A stretch of DNA of 63,303 bases from Gammaproteobacteria bacterium (GTDB taxonomy: Bacteria; Pseudomonadota; Gammaproteobacteria; Pseudomonadales; Azotimanducaceae): assembly GCA_009837185.1 (NCBI GenBank), contig VXUA01000021.1, forward strand, positions 1 through 63,303. Reading direction: 5' to 3'. Made by a program: the position numbers and the translations under genes. Of the stretch, positions 18,448-27,964 are shown piece after piece. A model generated the notes under the pieces. It saw nothing but the letters and a program-made list of their open reading frames with translations, was not told the DNA's origin and ran no database searches. The first letter of the stretch is position 1; each line of letters starts with the position of its first letter.

Positions 18448-18798
18448 TTAGAACTCCAACCCTTGATTACGCGCTTCGTCCGCTAACGCTTTAATCCGAC
18501 CATGATATAAATAGCCTGAACGATCGAATGCTACTTTAGATATGCCAATGTCTTTGGCTCTCGTTGCTATCGTCTCTCCAACCTTTTTGGCTGCTTCTTT
18601 GTTACCCGTCTTCTTCAACTTTAAGGATTTGTCTAGCGTTGAAGCCTGAGCCAAGACTTCTTGGCCAGAACTGTCGATTATCTGAGCGTAGATATGTTGT
18701 GAGGTTCGATGCACGCTCAAACGAACCGCACCTAATTCACGCATCTTGATACGTGACCGTTTCGCTCGTCTTAGCCTAGATCGTTGTTTATTACTCAT
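18448..18798 (-). CDS. rplR: 50S ribosomal protein L18
   Basis: 116 residues, same family length. [20 protein letters not shown] and the C-terminal [20 protein letters not shown] are diagnostic. L18 binds 5S rRNA. Confidence 0.97.
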   Translation of the reverse strand: MSNKQRSRLRRAKRSRIKMRELGAVRLSVHRTSQHIYAQIIDSSGQEVLAQASTLDKSLKLKKTGNKEAAKKVGETIATRAKDIGISKVAFDRSGYLYHGRIKALADEARNQGLEF

Positions 18799-18811
18799 AA
18801 CTCAACTACGC

Positions 18812-19342
18812 TTATTTCTTCACTTCTTTTCGTTTAATGTACTCGCCTTGATAGCGTATTCCCTTCCCTTTGTAAGGTTCCGGTGGCCGCTTACTTCGGA
18901 TGTCGGCAGCGACTTGACCAACCAGCTGACGATCAACACCAGTTACCACGATCTCTGTAGGTGAAGGAAGCGTCAGTTCGATGTTTTCTGGTGGTTCAAA
19001 CTCGACAGGATGCGAGTATCCCAACTGCATTACGAGTCGACTATTTTGAAGTTGAGCGCGATATCCCACTCCTTCGATTTGCAGTCGTTTTTCCCATCTC
19101 TCAGAAACGCCCTTTATCATGTTCTGCACTAGGGCATTAACCGTGCCGGTCATCGCGCGAGCGTGTCTGGAAGTTCCTTTGGTCTTTATGTATAAGGTGT
19201 CTTGTTGTTTTTTCGCACTCACACCATCGGCACGTGGCACCGATAATTCTCCGTGCTTCCCCTTGACCCGTATGGATGTGGTTGAAACCACCACTTCCAC
19301 TCCTGAAGGGATGTTTACTTCTCGTTCTGTAATCCGTGACAT
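18812..19342 (-). CDS. rplF: 50S ribosomal protein L6
   Basis: 176 residues. The C-terminal motif RPPEPYKGKGIRYQGE and the two-fold repeat with VEGVGYRA-like sequence (IEGVGYRAQLQNSRL) identify L6. Located between rpsH and rplR. Confidence 0.97.
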   Translation of the reverse strand: MSRITEREVNIPSGVEVVVSTTSIRVKGKHGELSVPRADGVSAKKQQDTLYIKTKGTSRHARAMTGTVNALVQNMIKGVSERWEKRLQIEGVGYRAQLQNSRLVMQLGYSHPVEFEPPENIELTLPSPTEIVVTGVDRQLVGQVAADIRSKRPPEPYKGKGIRYQGEYIKRKEVKK

Positions 19343-19353
19343 CTCAAATCATC

Positions 19354-19746
19354 CTAGAAGACCGTACACAATACTTCTCCGCCGACACCGGCGCGCCGTG
19401 CTGCATGATCAGTCATTAAACCTTGATTCGTACTCACAATGGCGATGCCTAAGCCGCCATTTACACTTGGTAGTTCATCTTTGGTTTTGTACGCACGCAA
19501 ACCTGGACGACTGGTGCGCTTTAACTCTTCAATTACTGGTACTCCTTCAATGTACTTCAATTCCACAGTGAGCGTCGGTTTGGTGGATTGATCTACCGAA
19601 AAACCGAGAATGTAGCCTTCGTCTTGCAGTACTTGACAGATAGCTTCCTTAATCTTTGAACTCGGCATCGACACTGTTAACATCGCCGCCATCGTAGCAT
19701 TGCGAATGCGCGTGAGAAAATCGGAAATAGGATCTTGCATGCTCAT
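19354..19746 (-). CDS. rpsH: 30S ribosomal protein S8
   Basis: 130 residues. [20 protein letters not shown] and the C-terminal [20 protein letters not shown] are typical. S8 represses the spc operon in E. coli by binding near rplE. I did not identify that site. Confidence 0.97.
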   Translation of the reverse strand: MSMQDPISDFLTRIRNATMAAMLTVSMPSSKIKEAICQVLQDEGYILGFSVDQSTKPTLTVELKYIEGVPVIEELKRTSRPGLRAYKTKDELPSVNGGLGIAIVSTNQGLMTDHAARRAGVGGEVLCTVF

Positions 19747-19751
19747 GGGAA

Positions 19752-20057
19752 TTACCAGCTAGATTTCTTGAGTCCCGGTATTTCACCGCGCATCGCGGCC
19801 TCGCGCAGTTTCGTCCGCCCTAAGCCGAAGCGACGATATACACCGCGTGGGCGACCGGTAATTTCGCACCGACGCTGAAGTCGTACTGGGTTCGCGTTGC
19901 GTGGAAGCTGTTGTAATTGCAACTGAGCTTCCCAGCGTGCATCGTCATCGAGCACGCGGTCGTTAATTTTGGCCTTCAATTCAGCGCGTTTCGCCGCGTA
20001 CTTTGCCACAGTCTGTTGTCTCTTCTTCTCGCGCTCAAGCATGGATTTTTTCGCCAT
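19752..20057 (-). CDS. rpsN: 30S ribosomal protein S14
   Basis: 101 residues, the long zinc-free form (no CxxC pairs). [20 protein letters not shown] and [19 protein letters not shown] are diagnostic. Confidence 0.97.
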   Translation of the reverse strand: MAKKSMLEREKKRQQTVAKYAAKRAELKAKINDRVLDDDARWEAQLQLQQLPRNANPVRLQRRCEITGRPRGVYRRFGLGRTKLREAAMRGEIPGLKKSSW

Positions 20058-20059
20058 CG

Positions 20060-20617
20060 TTAGCTCCTAAATGGAAAGTTGAAGGCTTTCAATAGTGCCA
20101 GTCCCTCGGCATCGTCACGAGCCGTGGTCGTAATTGTGACATTTAAACCGCGTAGGGAATCGATCTTGTCATAGTCGATCTCAGGAAAAATAATCTGCTC
20201 GGTAATACCAAGCGAATAGTTCCCACGCCCGTCAAACGCACGTGGACTCAGGCCACGAAAGTCTCTCATCCGTGGGATCGCGATTCCAATGAGTCGCTCC
20301 ACGAACTCGTACATGATGGTCCGACGTAGAGTAACCTTACAACCAATAGCATTACCAGCACGAATTTTGAACGCTGCTTCAGATTTGCGAGCTCGTGTAA
20401 TTTTCGGTTTTTGTCCCACGATCTTTGTGAGATCGTCCACAGCTCCATCCAGTAATTTCCGGTCAGCGATCGCTTTACCTACACCCATGTTGAGCGTAAC
20501 TTTTACAAGCTTCGGTACGCGCATGACCGACGTATAGCCATGTTCCGACATTAGTTGAGGTCGAATCTCTTCGACGTACTTTTGTTGCAGATTATTCATC
20601 TGACCGTTAGTCTTCAA
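20060..20617 (-). CDS. rplE: 50S ribosomal protein L5
   Basis: 185 residues. [20 protein letters not shown] and [19 protein letters not shown] are standard L5 motifs. It binds 5S rRNA with L18. Overlaps rplX by eleven bases. The annotated ATG 20617 may be preceded by unneeded residues, since MNNLQQKY at 20599 is an alternative start. Confidence 0.96.
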   Translation of the reverse strand: MKTNGQMNNLQQKYVEEIRPQLMSEHGYTSVMRVPKLVKVTLNMGVGKAIADRKLLDGAVDDLTKIVGQKPKITRARKSEAAFKIRAGNAIGCKVTLRRTIMYEFVERLIGIAIPRMRDFRGLSPRAFDGRGNYSLGITEQIIFPEIDYDKIDSLRGLNVTITTTARDDAEGLALLKAFNFPFRS

Positions 20618-20918
20618 TTACAGCACCGTTGGACTTAAAGTAGCGTACTCTCTTTCCGTCTTCTATGCGAATACCCACTTTATCAGCTTTTTCAGTCTCA
20701 GGATTGAGAATAGCAACGTTGGAAATATGTAACGGTGCTTCCTTTTGTAGTCGGCCGTGCCGGTCTCCTGGTTTTCGTGCTCGAGTGTGTCGTGTAATTT
20801 CGTTAATGCCACTAACGATCACCCGGTCTTTTCCCCTAAATTCGACCACATCGCCGGTACGACCTTTGTCTTTACCAGTCAGAATGATCACTTCGTCATC
20901 GACTTGAATGCGTCGCAT
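20607..20918 (-). CDS. rplX: 50S ribosomal protein L24
   Basis: 103 residues with a KOW motif ([20 protein letters not shown]). It starts two bases after rplN. L24 initiates 50S assembly. Confidence 0.97.
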   Translation of the reverse strand: MRRIQVDDEVIILTGKDKGRTGDVVEFRGKDRVIVSGINEITRHTRARKPGDRHGRLQKEAPLHISNVAILNPETEKADKVGIRIEDGKRVRYFKSNGAVIED

Positions 20919-20920
20919 CG

Positions 20921-21289
20921 CTACAGTACCTCCGGCGCTAGAGAAATAATGCGCATAAAGTCGCGGGCTCGAAGTTCTCGTGTCACCGGTCCAAAAATTC
21001 GCGTCCCAATTGGCTCTTTAGCTTCGTTCACCAGCACTGCAGCGTTCTGGTCAAAGCGAATCACTGAGCCGTCCTGTCGCCGCACTCCTTTTTTGGTCCG
21101 TACGACAACAGCACGCAGGAGCTGACCCTTACGGACACGACTTCGTGGCATCGCTTCTTTAACAGTCACACGAATGACATCACCGATGTGCGCATACCGT
21201 CGTCGCGATCCTCCGAGCACTTTTATACATTGCACTCTACGAGCACCACTGTTATCGGCAACGTCAAGTACAGTTTCACTCTGAATCAT
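20921..21289 (-). CDS. rplN: 50S ribosomal protein L14
   Basis: 122 residues. [20 protein letters not shown] and [17 protein letters not shown] are diagnostic. Overlaps rpsQ by four bases. Confidence 0.98.
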   Translation of the reverse strand: MIQSETVLDVADNSGARRVQCIKVLGGSRRRYAHIGDVIRVTVKEAMPRSRVRKGQLLRAVVVRTKKGVRRQDGSVIRFDQNAAVLVNEAKEPIGTRIFGPVTRELRARDFMRIISLAPEVL

Positions 21290-21561
21290 GTTTGAGCCTT
21301 CTTAACCCGTTCGTCGACTGTCAGTAACTTCCAAGATTTCGTCTTCGACTGTGGGCGACATTCCTGGATACTCACGGTATCGCCAATTTGGGCTTCGTTG
21401 TTTTCATCGTGAACTTGAAACTTTGAAGAGCGTCCAATAATCTTGCCGTACAGCGGATGCCGTACTCTTCTGTCGACGCGAACGGCAATCGTCTTATCGG
21501 CTGTATTGGATACTACGAGCCCGCTAACGGTCCGTGCTTTGGTTGCTTGTGACTCAGCCAT
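21286..21561 (-). CDS. rpsQ: 30S ribosomal protein S17
   Basis: 91 residues. [20 protein letters not shown] and [19 protein letters not shown] fit S17. Overlaps rpmC by eight bases. Confidence 0.97.
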   Translation of the reverse strand: MAESQATKARTVSGLVVSNTADKTIAVRVDRRVRHPLYGKIIGRSSKFQVHDENNEAQIGDTVSIQECRPQSKTKSWKLLTVDERVKKAQT

Positions 21562-21745
21562 CGCGCTTCTCTCGGATAATGGTGTTCACTCGGGCAACGT
21601 TTCGGCGTGCGTCTTTGATCAAATGCGTCTGGGCAAGTTGGTCGGAGGCGCGTTGAAAGCGCAAGTTGAACTGTTCTTTACGGAGTTTCACATACTCCTC
21701 TTGGAGTTCCTTTAGGGACATTTCTCGCAATTCATCTGTATTCAT
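21554..21745 (-). CDS. rpmC: 50S ribosomal protein L29
   Basis: 63 residues, the same length as in E. coli. [20 protein letters not shown] and FNLRFQ, then [13 protein letters not shown]29 lies at the tunnel exit beside the trigger-factor site. Its start overlaps the rplP stop by one base. Confidence 0.96.
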   Translation of the reverse strand: MNTDELREMSLKELQEEYVKLRKEQFNLRFQRASDQLAQTHLIKDARRNVARVNTIIREKRDG

Positions 21746-22158
21746 TACATTGCCTGCCGTGCTACTACAGTCGTTGTAAAAGGCAGTTTGCTCGCCGCAA
21801 GTCGAAACGCGATTCGTGCGTCAGCTTCGCTGACTCCAGCTACTTCGTACAACACCCTACCAGGTTGAATCTGTGCGACCCAATACTCGACCGAGCCTTT
21901 CCCCTTTCCTTGTCGTACTTCCAAGGGCTTTTTCGTAATTGGCTTATCTGGAAATACTCGGATCCAAACTTTACCGCCTCGGCGTAAGGATCGAGTCATA
22001 GCACGACGCGCGGCTTCAATCTGTCGTGCCGTCATTCGACCGCGACTTGATGCCTTTAAACCAAATTCTCCGAAGCACACTTTGTTTGCGCGTTGCGCGA
22101 GACCGCGATTGCGACCCTTTTGTTGCTTACGGTATTTTGTTCTCGTGGGTTGAAGCAT
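21745..22158 (-). CDS. rplP: 50S ribosomal protein L16
   Basis: 137 residues. [19 protein letters not shown], then [20 protein letters not shown] and the arginine region near residue 81 are typical of L16, which shapes the A-site tRNA region. Confidence 0.97.
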   Translation of the reverse strand: MLQPTRTKYRKQQKGRNRGLAQRANKVCFGEFGLKASSRGRMTARQIEAARRAMTRSLRRGGKVWIRVFPDKPITKKPLEVRQGKGKGSVEYWVAQIQPGRVLYEVAGVSEADARIAFRLAASKLPFTTTVVARQAM

Positions 22159-22166
22159 GGTTAGAA

Positions 22167-22835
22167 CTATTGACCTCTTTGAGGGTTTGGAGCGTTCTCG
22201 TCCGTTGGACCAATGACTTCTCCTTTAAAGACCCAAACTTTCACGCCCAAGACTCCATAGGTCGTCATTGCCTCGGCCACCGCATAGTCAATATCAGCAC
22301 GAAGCGTGTGCAGCGGTACCCGGCCTTCTGAATAAACTTCGGAGCGAGCAAGTTCCTGTCCGTTCAACCGACCAGATACTCGGACCTTAATGCCCTCGGC
22401 ACCTAGACGCATTGCATTTTGGAGTACCCGGCGCACGGCGCGACGATATTGAACTCGACGCTCTAGTTGTTGTGCGACATTGCATGCGACGAGATAAGCA
22501 TCCAATTCTGGCTTTCGCACTTCTTCGACATTAATAACTACAGGACCGCCGATGCGTTGTTGCAGCTGCCCTCGTAGACGTTCAACATCTGCACCTCGCT
22601 GTCCGATCACCATTCCCGGACGAGCAGTATGAATCGTAATACGTGCGTCTTGGGACGGTCGCTGAATATCAATGCGGCTGACAAACGCTTGTTTCAATTC
22701 GGCTGCAATGAACTCACGAATCTCATGATCATTCTTCAATAGCTCGCGGTATTTTTGTTTATCAGCGTACCAAATCGAGCTATGGTCGCGAACTATTCCT
22801 AGACGGAATCCATTTGGATTTACTTTTTGGCCCAT
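22167..22835 (-). CDS. rpsC: 30S ribosomal protein S3
   Basis: 222 residues (E. coli 233). [20 protein letters not shown], a KH type-2 domain around [16 protein letters not shown] and the C-terminal [15 protein letters not shown] are present. Only the basic tail is shorter than in E. coli. Confidence 0.97.
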   Translation of the reverse strand: MGQKVNPNGFRLGIVRDHSSIWYADKQKYRELLKNDHEIREFIAAELKQAFVSRIDIQRPSQDARITIHTARPGMVIGQRGADVERLRGQLQQRIGGPVVINVEEVRKPELDAYLVACNVAQQLERRVQYRRAVRRVLQNAMRLGAEGIKVRVSGRLNGQELARSEVYSEGRVPLHTLRADIDYAVAEAMTTYGVLGVKVWVFKGEVIGPTDENAPNPQRGQ

Positions 22836-22850
22836 GTTTATCCTATTGAG

Positions 22851-23195
22851 TTATTCATCGTCTAGGTGATCCGACACTGCTATAGTGATATTGCAAGTGC
22901 GTTTAATTATTCGACTCCCTCGCCCCCGGGCGCGCGCTCGAAATCGTTTCATCCGAAAGCCTTCATTTACGTAGATTTCACTGATCGAAAGTTCGTCTAT
23001 GTCGGCATCTAGGTTCTGTTCAGCGTTCGACACCGCGGAATCAAGGACTTTTTTGACAAACTTTGCACTCTTCTGAACGTCGTGTTCAAGAATACTGAGT
23101 GCTTCATGAATATTGCGACCTCGAATCTGGTCTGCGACAAGCCTTGCCTTCTGCGGGGAAACACGTAATCCTCTGGCTACAGCTTGTACTCTCAT
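22851..23195 (-). CDS. rplV: 50S ribosomal protein L22
   Basis: 114 residues. RGLRVSPQKARLVADQIRGR and the exit-tunnel loop FRMKRFRARARGRGSRIIKR are present. The loop has normal length, with no macrolide-type deletion. Confidence 0.97.
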   Translation of the reverse strand: MRVQAVARGLRVSPQKARLVADQIRGRNIHEALSILEHDVQKSAKFVKKVLDSAVSNAEQNLDADIDELSISEIYVNEGFRMKRFRARARGRGSRIIKRTCNITIAVSDHLDDE

Positions 23196-23215
23196 GATTT
23201 CGCGACCCTACCGAA

Positions 23216-23497
23216 TTACCGTGCAGCTGACGCCTTTCGATCGCCGGCATGGCCCTTAAACGTTCGCGTTGCAGCAAATTCACCCAACTTGTGCCCCACA
23301 AGTTCTTCGGTAATGAACACTGGCATGTGTTGTCGTCCGTTATGTACGAGAATGGTTAAACCAACCATTTCCGGTACGATCATTGAACGTCGGGACCATG
23401 TCTTGATCGGTCGTTTGTCCCTGCTTTCCTGAGCTTTCTCAACTTTCCGTAGTAAGTTAATGTCTACGAAAGGACCCTTGCGTATAGAGCGTGCCAT
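23216..23497 (-). CDS. rpsS: 30S ribosomal protein S19
   Basis: 93 residues. [20 protein letters not shown] and [20 protein letters not shown] are diagnostic. Confidence 0.98.
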   Translation of the reverse strand: MARSIRKGPFVDINLLRKVEKAQESRDKRPIKTWSRRSMIVPEMVGLTILVHNGRQHMPVFITEELVGHKLGEFAATRTFKGHAGDRKASAAR

Positions 23498-23499
23498 TG

Positions 23500-24327
23500 T
23501 TAACTACGTCCTCGGCGGCGGATGATCAAACGATCGCTTGGTCGTTTGCGGCGTGTCGTGTGTCCTTTCGTGGGAACTCCTGTAGGTGATACGGGATGGC
23601 GGCCGCCACTGGACTTACCTTCGCCACCACCATGCGGATGATCGACAGGGTTCATTGCAACACCACGAACGGTTGGCCGAATGCCGCGCCAGCGTTTCGC
23701 GCCGGCTTTACCATAGGAACGTAAGTTGTGCTCTGTATTTCCTACTTCGCCAAGTACTGCGCGGCACTCACTCAGTACCCGACGCATTTCCCCGGACCGA
23801 AGTCGGAGAGTCGCGTAGTTACCTTCGCGTGCAACTAACTGAGCAGAAGTTCCGGCACTTCGAGCAAGTTGTGCTCCCTTACGTGGCTTGAGTTCAATAC
23901 AGTGTACCAAACTACCGATAGGAACATTTCGTAACGGCATAGCATTACCGGAACGGATTGGGGCAGTTGAACCGGAGCGAAGTTCCGCGCCCGGTTTCAA
24001 ACCCTTAGGCGCAATGATGTACCGACGCTCGCCATCGACATACTTCAACAGTGCTATGTTTGCACTCCGATTTGGATCATATTCCAAACGTTCTACGATC
24101 GCTGGAATACCATCCTTATCACGTTTAAAGTCCAGTTTTCGATAATGTTTCTTATGACCTCCACCACGATGTCTCACGGTAATTCGGCCATTTCCGTTAC
24201 GACCAGCTTGCGATGACTTTGGCTCGAGCAAGGGTTTGTACGGTGACCCAGTATGCAAAGACTTGTCAACGACTTTCGCGACAAAGCGTCGTCCTGGTGA
24301 AGTAGGTTTCGTTCGTACTACAGGCAC
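23500..24327 (-). CDS. rplB: 50S ribosomal protein L2
   Basis: 275 residues from GTG 24327 (E. coli 273). The open frame extends to ATG 24393, but that would overlap rplW by 67 bases and add residues that no L2 has. Homology begins at (V)[15 protein letters not shown], and the GTG shares its first base with the rplW TAG, a typical coupled junction. [13 protein letters not shown], with the peptidyl-transferase-near His, is intact. Confidence 0.95.
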   Translation of the reverse strand: MPVVRTKPTSPGRRFVAKVVDKSLHTGSPYKPLLEPKSSQAGRNGNGRITVRHRGGGHKKHYRKLDFKRDKDGIPAIVERLEYDPNRSANIALLKYVDGERRYIIAPKGLKPGAELRSGSTAPIRSGNAMPLRNVPIGSLVHCIELKPRKGAQLARSAGTSAQLVAREGNYATLRLRSGEMRRVLSECRAVLGEVGNTEHNLRSYGKAGAKRWRGIRPTVRGVAMNPVDHPHGGGEGKSSGGRHPVSPTGVPTKGHTTRRKRPSDRLIIRRRGRS

Positions 24328-24635
24328 TAGCGAACCTCCTTGGTTAAGTCGATACGTTCGCCTTCTCTCAAGCGCACGTATGCTTTTTTCCAACTTTTGC
24401 GTTTGCCCGATGGCAAATTTCGCAACATGCGACTAACCGGTTTGCCCTTTACATTCACTGTCGTTACATTGTCGACGACCACGTCAAAAATCTGTTCTAC
24501 TGCTGTCTGTACTTCCTTTTTTGTCGCGTCGTTGGCGACGACGAAGCAATACTGATTCGAACGCATACCCAAGCGAGTAACCTTTTCGGTTACGTGTGGG
24601 CGGTCAAGAATACCGTACAGTCTTTTCGGATTCAT
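24327..24635 (-). CDS. rplW: 50S ribosomal protein L23
   Basis: 102 residues. [20 protein letters not shown] and [18 protein letters not shown] are typical. L23 carries the trigger-factor and SRP docking site. The tip loop is of bacterial type. Four-base overlap with rplD. Confidence 0.97.
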   Translation of the reverse strand: MNPKRLYGILDRPHVTEKVTRLGMRSNQYCFVVANDATKKEVQTAVEQIFDVVVDNVTTVNVKGKPVSRMLRNLPSGKRKSWKKAYVRLREGERIDLTKEVR

Positions 24636-25234
24636 GCTAGTCGAGCCTCTAACGCCCGAATCGACTCAACGTCGATCAGTAATTGTTCAGCAGCCACTAA
24701 CAACGTCGGATTGACGTTGCTGGCAGTCTCTAGGGAGATGTGCTTTAAATTGGTGACCGCTCTCTGCAAGTTTGCGGACGGTTGATTTAGGACGAGGGTG
24801 GGGTTTTGAAGTTTGAGATCGTGAAGAGTTTGTTGGAGGAGTTTGGTCTTGGGTTGGTCAATGTCGAATGATTCAGTAATGGTGATCCGTTTTTGCCGCA
24901 TCAATTCTGAAAGAATACAACGCATCGCACCGCGATACATTTTTCGGTTGACTTTTTGCCAAGTCACCGTCGGTTTGGTCGCGAACGTGACTCCCCCACC
25001 TCTCCATATGGGGCTATTCCGCGTACCCGCGCGTGCACGACCACTGCCTTTTTGACGCCAGGGCTTCGCACCTCCTCCACGAACGTCAGATCGCGATTTT
25101 TGCGCCTTGGTTCCGCTGTGCCCATTCGATAGATACGCTTGCACGACTTGATGCACTAGCGGCGCATTGAAGTCTACGTTAAACACTGCGTCATTGAGTT
25201 TCAAACTTTCCCCTGTGTTTAGCGCAACTTTCAT
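24632..25234 (-). CDS. rplD: 50S ribosomal protein L4
   Basis: 200 residues. KPWRQKGSGRARAGTRNSPI is the exit-tunnel loop and has normal length. In E. coli L4 binds the S10 leader and represses the operon. Here a candidate leader structure lies just upstream of rplC rather than only before rpsJ. Confidence 0.97.
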   Translation of the reverse strand: MKVALNTGESLKLNDAVFNVDFNAPLVHQVVQAYLSNGHSGTKAQKSRSDVRGGGAKPWRQKGSGRARAGTRNSPIWRGGGVTFATKPTVTWQKVNRKMYRGAMRCILSELMRQKRITITESFDIDQPKTKLLQQTLHDLKLQNPTLVLNQPSANLQRAVTNLKHISLETASNVNPTLLVAAEQLLIDVESIRALEARLA

Positions 25235-25240
25235 GACGAT

Positions 25241-25945
25241 TTACTCGTTTTCCGCTTTCGGCTCAGGGGGTGTTTGTATACCTTGTTTGATTGCGGGTCG
25301 GACCACTACGCGAGAACCGGATGTTCCTGGAATCGCACCCTTAATCAAGATCGTATTTCTCTCTAGATCAAGTTTGACGATTACCAAATTCTGCGTAGTT
25401 GATTGGGCATTTCCTAAGCGACCTGCCATTTTTTTGCCTTTAAAAACCCGTCCTGGAGTTTGGCATTGACCGATTGATCCTGCGCCTCGGTGTGAAAGTG
25501 AATTACCATGGGTTGTGTCTTGTCTTTGAAAATTCCAACGCTTGATCACACCAGCAAATCCCTTACCCTTTGAAGTTCCTGTGACATCCACAAGCTGACC
25601 TTCAAAGAATTGTGATACAGAAAGTTCTCCGCCTAGCTCTACTTTGGAATCTGCTTTGCTTACCGCATGTCGATCCAAGCGAAACTCGTGCATACTATCG
25701 CCCGCCTCAGTCTCACTCTTAGCCCAATGACCCAGAACCGGTTTCAATCCTCGACTATGTCGACCTGACTTGCGAGGTCGCTCACCATGCACTACTTGTA
25801 CCGCTTCATAGGCATCACTGGCTTCCGTTTTAATCTGTGTAATACGGTTTGGCGTTGCATGAACTACCGTGACGGGTATAGAACCACCATCCGGTGCGAA
25901 AACACGCGTCATGCCACTTTTTATGCCAACAATTCCAATCGTCAT
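25241..25945 (-). CDS. rplC: 50S ribosomal protein L3
   Basis: 234 residues, about 25 longer than E. coli, mainly through internal length and a C-terminal tail ([15 protein letters not shown]). [20 protein letters not shown] and [20 protein letters not shown] are diagnostic. It is separated from rpsJ by an unusually long 167-base gap. Confidence 0.97.
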   Translation of the reverse strand: MTIGIVGIKSGMTRVFAPDGGSIPVTVVHATPNRITQIKTEASDAYEAVQVVHGERPRKSGRHSRGLKPVLGHWAKSETEAGDSMHEFRLDRHAVSKADSKVELGGELSVSQFFEGQLVDVTGTSKGKGFAGVIKRWNFQRQDTTHGNSLSHRGAGSIGQCQTPGRVFKGKKMAGRLGNAQSTTQNLVIVKLDLERNTILIKGAIPGTSGSRVVVRPAIKQGIQTPPEPKAENE

Positions 25946-25971
25946 TTTGTGTCTATCGCTTGCTCAGACAT

Positions 25972-26041
25972 AGCAACTAGTGCTCATACTCGCCTTACCC
26001 GTGAGTTTTCACAGGTTCGCAAGCGACTTTTTCTAGTTGCT
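25972..26041 (-). promoter_or_regulatory. Candidate leader stem-loop between rpsJ and rplC
   Basis: A perfect 9-bp inverted repeat, AGCAACTAG (25972-25980) with CTAGTTGCT (26033-26041), encloses smaller hairpins including GTGA/TCAC. It sits in the only sizable gap within the S10 operon and would form in the mRNA upstream of rplC. There is no T-run after it, so an internal regulatory or processing structure is more likely than a terminator. Confidence 0.4.
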
Positions 26042-26112
26042 TGAACTTCGCAGAAACAACCAAAGCGCGTACTCCAAAAGAATGGGCCGAACTTCTTGGT
26101 TTTAAGTCCTGC

Positions 26113-26433
26113 TTACTTCGTATCTATCTTTAAGTCTACGTCTACTCCTGCCGCAAGCTCGAGATTCATTAACGCATCGATCGTTCGTTCTGGTGGGTCT
26201 ACGATGTAGAGCAAACGCTTATGTGTACGTATTTCGTACTGATCTCGAGCATCTTTATTCACGTGCGGTGAAATGAGCACCGTAAAGCGCTCTAGTTTCG
26301 TTGGGAGAGGAATCGGCCCAAGTATTCTCGCACCCGTCTGTTTCGTCGCCGCGATGATGTCTTCTGCCGACTGATCAATCAGTCGGTGATCATACGCTTT
26401 GAGTCTGATCTGTATACGATTTTCTTCGGCCAC
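26113..26433 (-). CDS. rpsJ: 30S ribosomal protein S10 (NusE)
   Basis: 106 residues from GTG 26433. [20 protein letters not shown] and [20 protein letters not shown] are diagnostic. S10 also acts as NusE in antitermination. GAGGT about 12 bases before the GTG is the probable ribosome-binding site. First gene of the S10 operon. Confidence 0.97.
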   Translation of the reverse strand: MAEENRIQIRLKAYDHRLIDQSAEDIIAATKQTGARILGPIPLPTKLERFTVLISPHVNKDARDQYEIRTHKRLLYIVDPPERTIDALMNLELAAGVDVDLKIDTK

Positions 26434-26515
26434 TCAGCCCCGTACCTCACGGAAATTTGCAATATTTCGATGCCTCGGTACTGGAGCAACCCACCCGAAT
26501 ACATAAAGGATAGAA

Positions 26516-26545
26516 ATTTTACAGATTGCAAGCCTTGTTGCAATC
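26516..26545 (-). promoter_or_regulatory. Predicted S10 operon promoter overlapped by a dyad
   Basis: On the minus strand TTGCAA (-35, 26538-26543) and TAAAAT (-10, 26516-26521) are 16 bases apart, about 80 bases before rpsJ. A perfect 8-bp inverted repeat, GATTGCAA-6-TTGCAATC (26524-26545), covers the -35 and the spacer. It may be an operator, but the function is not known. Confidence 0.45.
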
Positions 26546-26645
26546 GGATTTAATCAATAAGTTTTATTTCTCGAAATATTTTGGAAACTGCCCTAACAAT
26601 CGCTCTCGTCGAGCGTTGTCGAAGACGTGTGGGCCGTTACTACAA

Positions 26646-26680
26646 CAGCCCTGCTGCGGCGACCATTCACGGCAGGGCTG
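26646..26680 (-). terminator. Hairpin downstream of tuf
   Basis: A perfect 9-bp stem, CAGCCCTGC (26646-26654) with GCAGGGCTG (26672-26680), starts 29 bases after the tuf stop in the direction of transcription. No U-run follows, so it may be an mRNA 3' stabiliser or partial terminator separating the str and S10 operons. Confidence 0.4.
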
Positions 26681-26709
26681 AGGGACTGTTAATTAGAGAG
26701 AGTTTTAGT

Positions 26710-27909
26710 CTATTGAATAATGTTGGTTACGACGCCAGCACCAACCGTGCGACCTCCTTCACGGATCGCAAATCGTAAGCCGTCGTCCATCGCGATTGGA
26801 CTGATCAACTCAACATTTAATTCGACATTGTCTCCTGGCATAACCATCTCGACACCCTCTTTCAAGGTAACCTCACCAGTTACGTCGGTTGTACGGAAGT
26901 AAAACTGCGGTCGATAGTGACTCTGAAATGGCGAATGCCGGCCACCTTCCTCTTTCGACAGTACATACACTTGGGCTGAAAATTTAGTATGAGGAGTAAT
27001 CGAACCAGGCAATGCAAGAACTTGACCCCGTTCTACTTCATCTCGTTTGATCCCGCGCAGCAGTACTCCAATGTTCTCCCCTGCTCTACCTTCGTCGAGA
27101 AGTTTACGAAACATTTCTACTCCAGTACAAGTAGTTTTGTGTGTGGGTCGAATCCCTACGATTTCCACTTCATTTCCGACTTGGACAATACCACGATCAA
27201 CTCTTCCAGTTACCACGGTTCCACGACCAGAGATCGAGAATACATCCTCAATCGGCATCAAGAAAGGTGCATCGACCGGCCGTTCTGGTTCCGGAATAAA
27301 TTCATCTAGAGCCTTCAGGAGGCTGCGAACCGAACCGGCACCGTCGTCGCCTTCGTCTCCCTCCATCGCTTTTAACGCACTACCAGGAATAATTGGCGAC
27401 TCGGGATCAAATTCGTAGCTCTCGAGTAACTCTTGGATTTCCATAGTTACTAGTTCGACGAACTCGTCTCGATCAGCTTCGTCCAGCATGTCGACTTTGT
27501 TCAAATAAGTGATGATTCTTGGTACACCAACCTGACGCGCCAGCAAGATGTGCTCGCGCGTCTGCGGCATAGCACCGTCAACTGCGGATACCACCAAAAT
27601 CGCGCCATCCATCTGTGCAGCGCCTGTAATCATGTTTTTGATGTAGTCGGCGTGACCAGGACAGTCTACGTGAGCATAGTGCCGATTTGGTGATTCGTAC
27701 TCGACGTGGGTTGTAGCAATCGTAATTCCACGCGCTTTCTCTTCCGGAGCGTTGTCGATTTCCTCGAAGTTTTTGACATCCCCTGTACCTGCGTCTTTCG
27801 CGCAAATCATTGTCATCGCCGCTGTCAACGTAGTCTTGCCATGATCGACGTGACCAATCGTACCGACGTTGACGTGCGGTTTTGTTCGTTCAAATTTAGC
27901 TTTCGCCAT
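26710..27909 (-). CDS. tuf: Elongation factor Tu
   Basis: 399 residues. G1 [11 protein letters not shown]2 ARGITI, G3 DCPGHADY, G4 NKVD and domains 2/3 ([25 protein letters not shown], the ending [13 protein letters not shown]) are all present. EF-Tu brings aminoacyl-tRNA to the ribosome. It is 55 bases after fusA, so it belongs to the str operon. This is the only tuf in the window. Confidence 0.98.
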   Translation of the reverse strand: MAKAKFERTKPHVNVGTIGHVDHGKTTLTAAMTMICAKDAGTGDVKNFEEIDNAPEEKARGITIATTHVEYESPNRHYAHVDCPGHADYIKNMITGAAQMDGAILVVSAVDGAMPQTREHILLARQVGVPRIITYLNKVDMLDEADRDEFVELVTMEIQELLESYEFDPESPIIPGSALKAMEGDEGDDGAGSVRSLLKALDEFIPEPERPVDAPFLMPIEDVFSISGRGTVVTGRVDRGIVQVGNEVEIVGIRPTHKTTCTGVEMFRKLLDEGRAGENIGVLLRGIKRDEVERGQVLALPGSITPHTKFSAQVYVLSKEEGGRHSPFQSHYRPQFYFRTTDVTGEVTLKEGVEMVMPGDNVELNVELISPIAMDDGLRFAIREGGRTVGAGVVTNIIQ

Positions 27910-27964
27910 TGTGATTCATTCTCCCTAATAACAAATAGATTACTATCGTGATTCCGGCCTTGCC

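Noticed and set aside
23500-24393. Longer rplB start at 24393
   Set aside because: Would overlap rplW by 67 bases and add residues absent from all L2 proteins; GTG 24327 fits homology and coupling.
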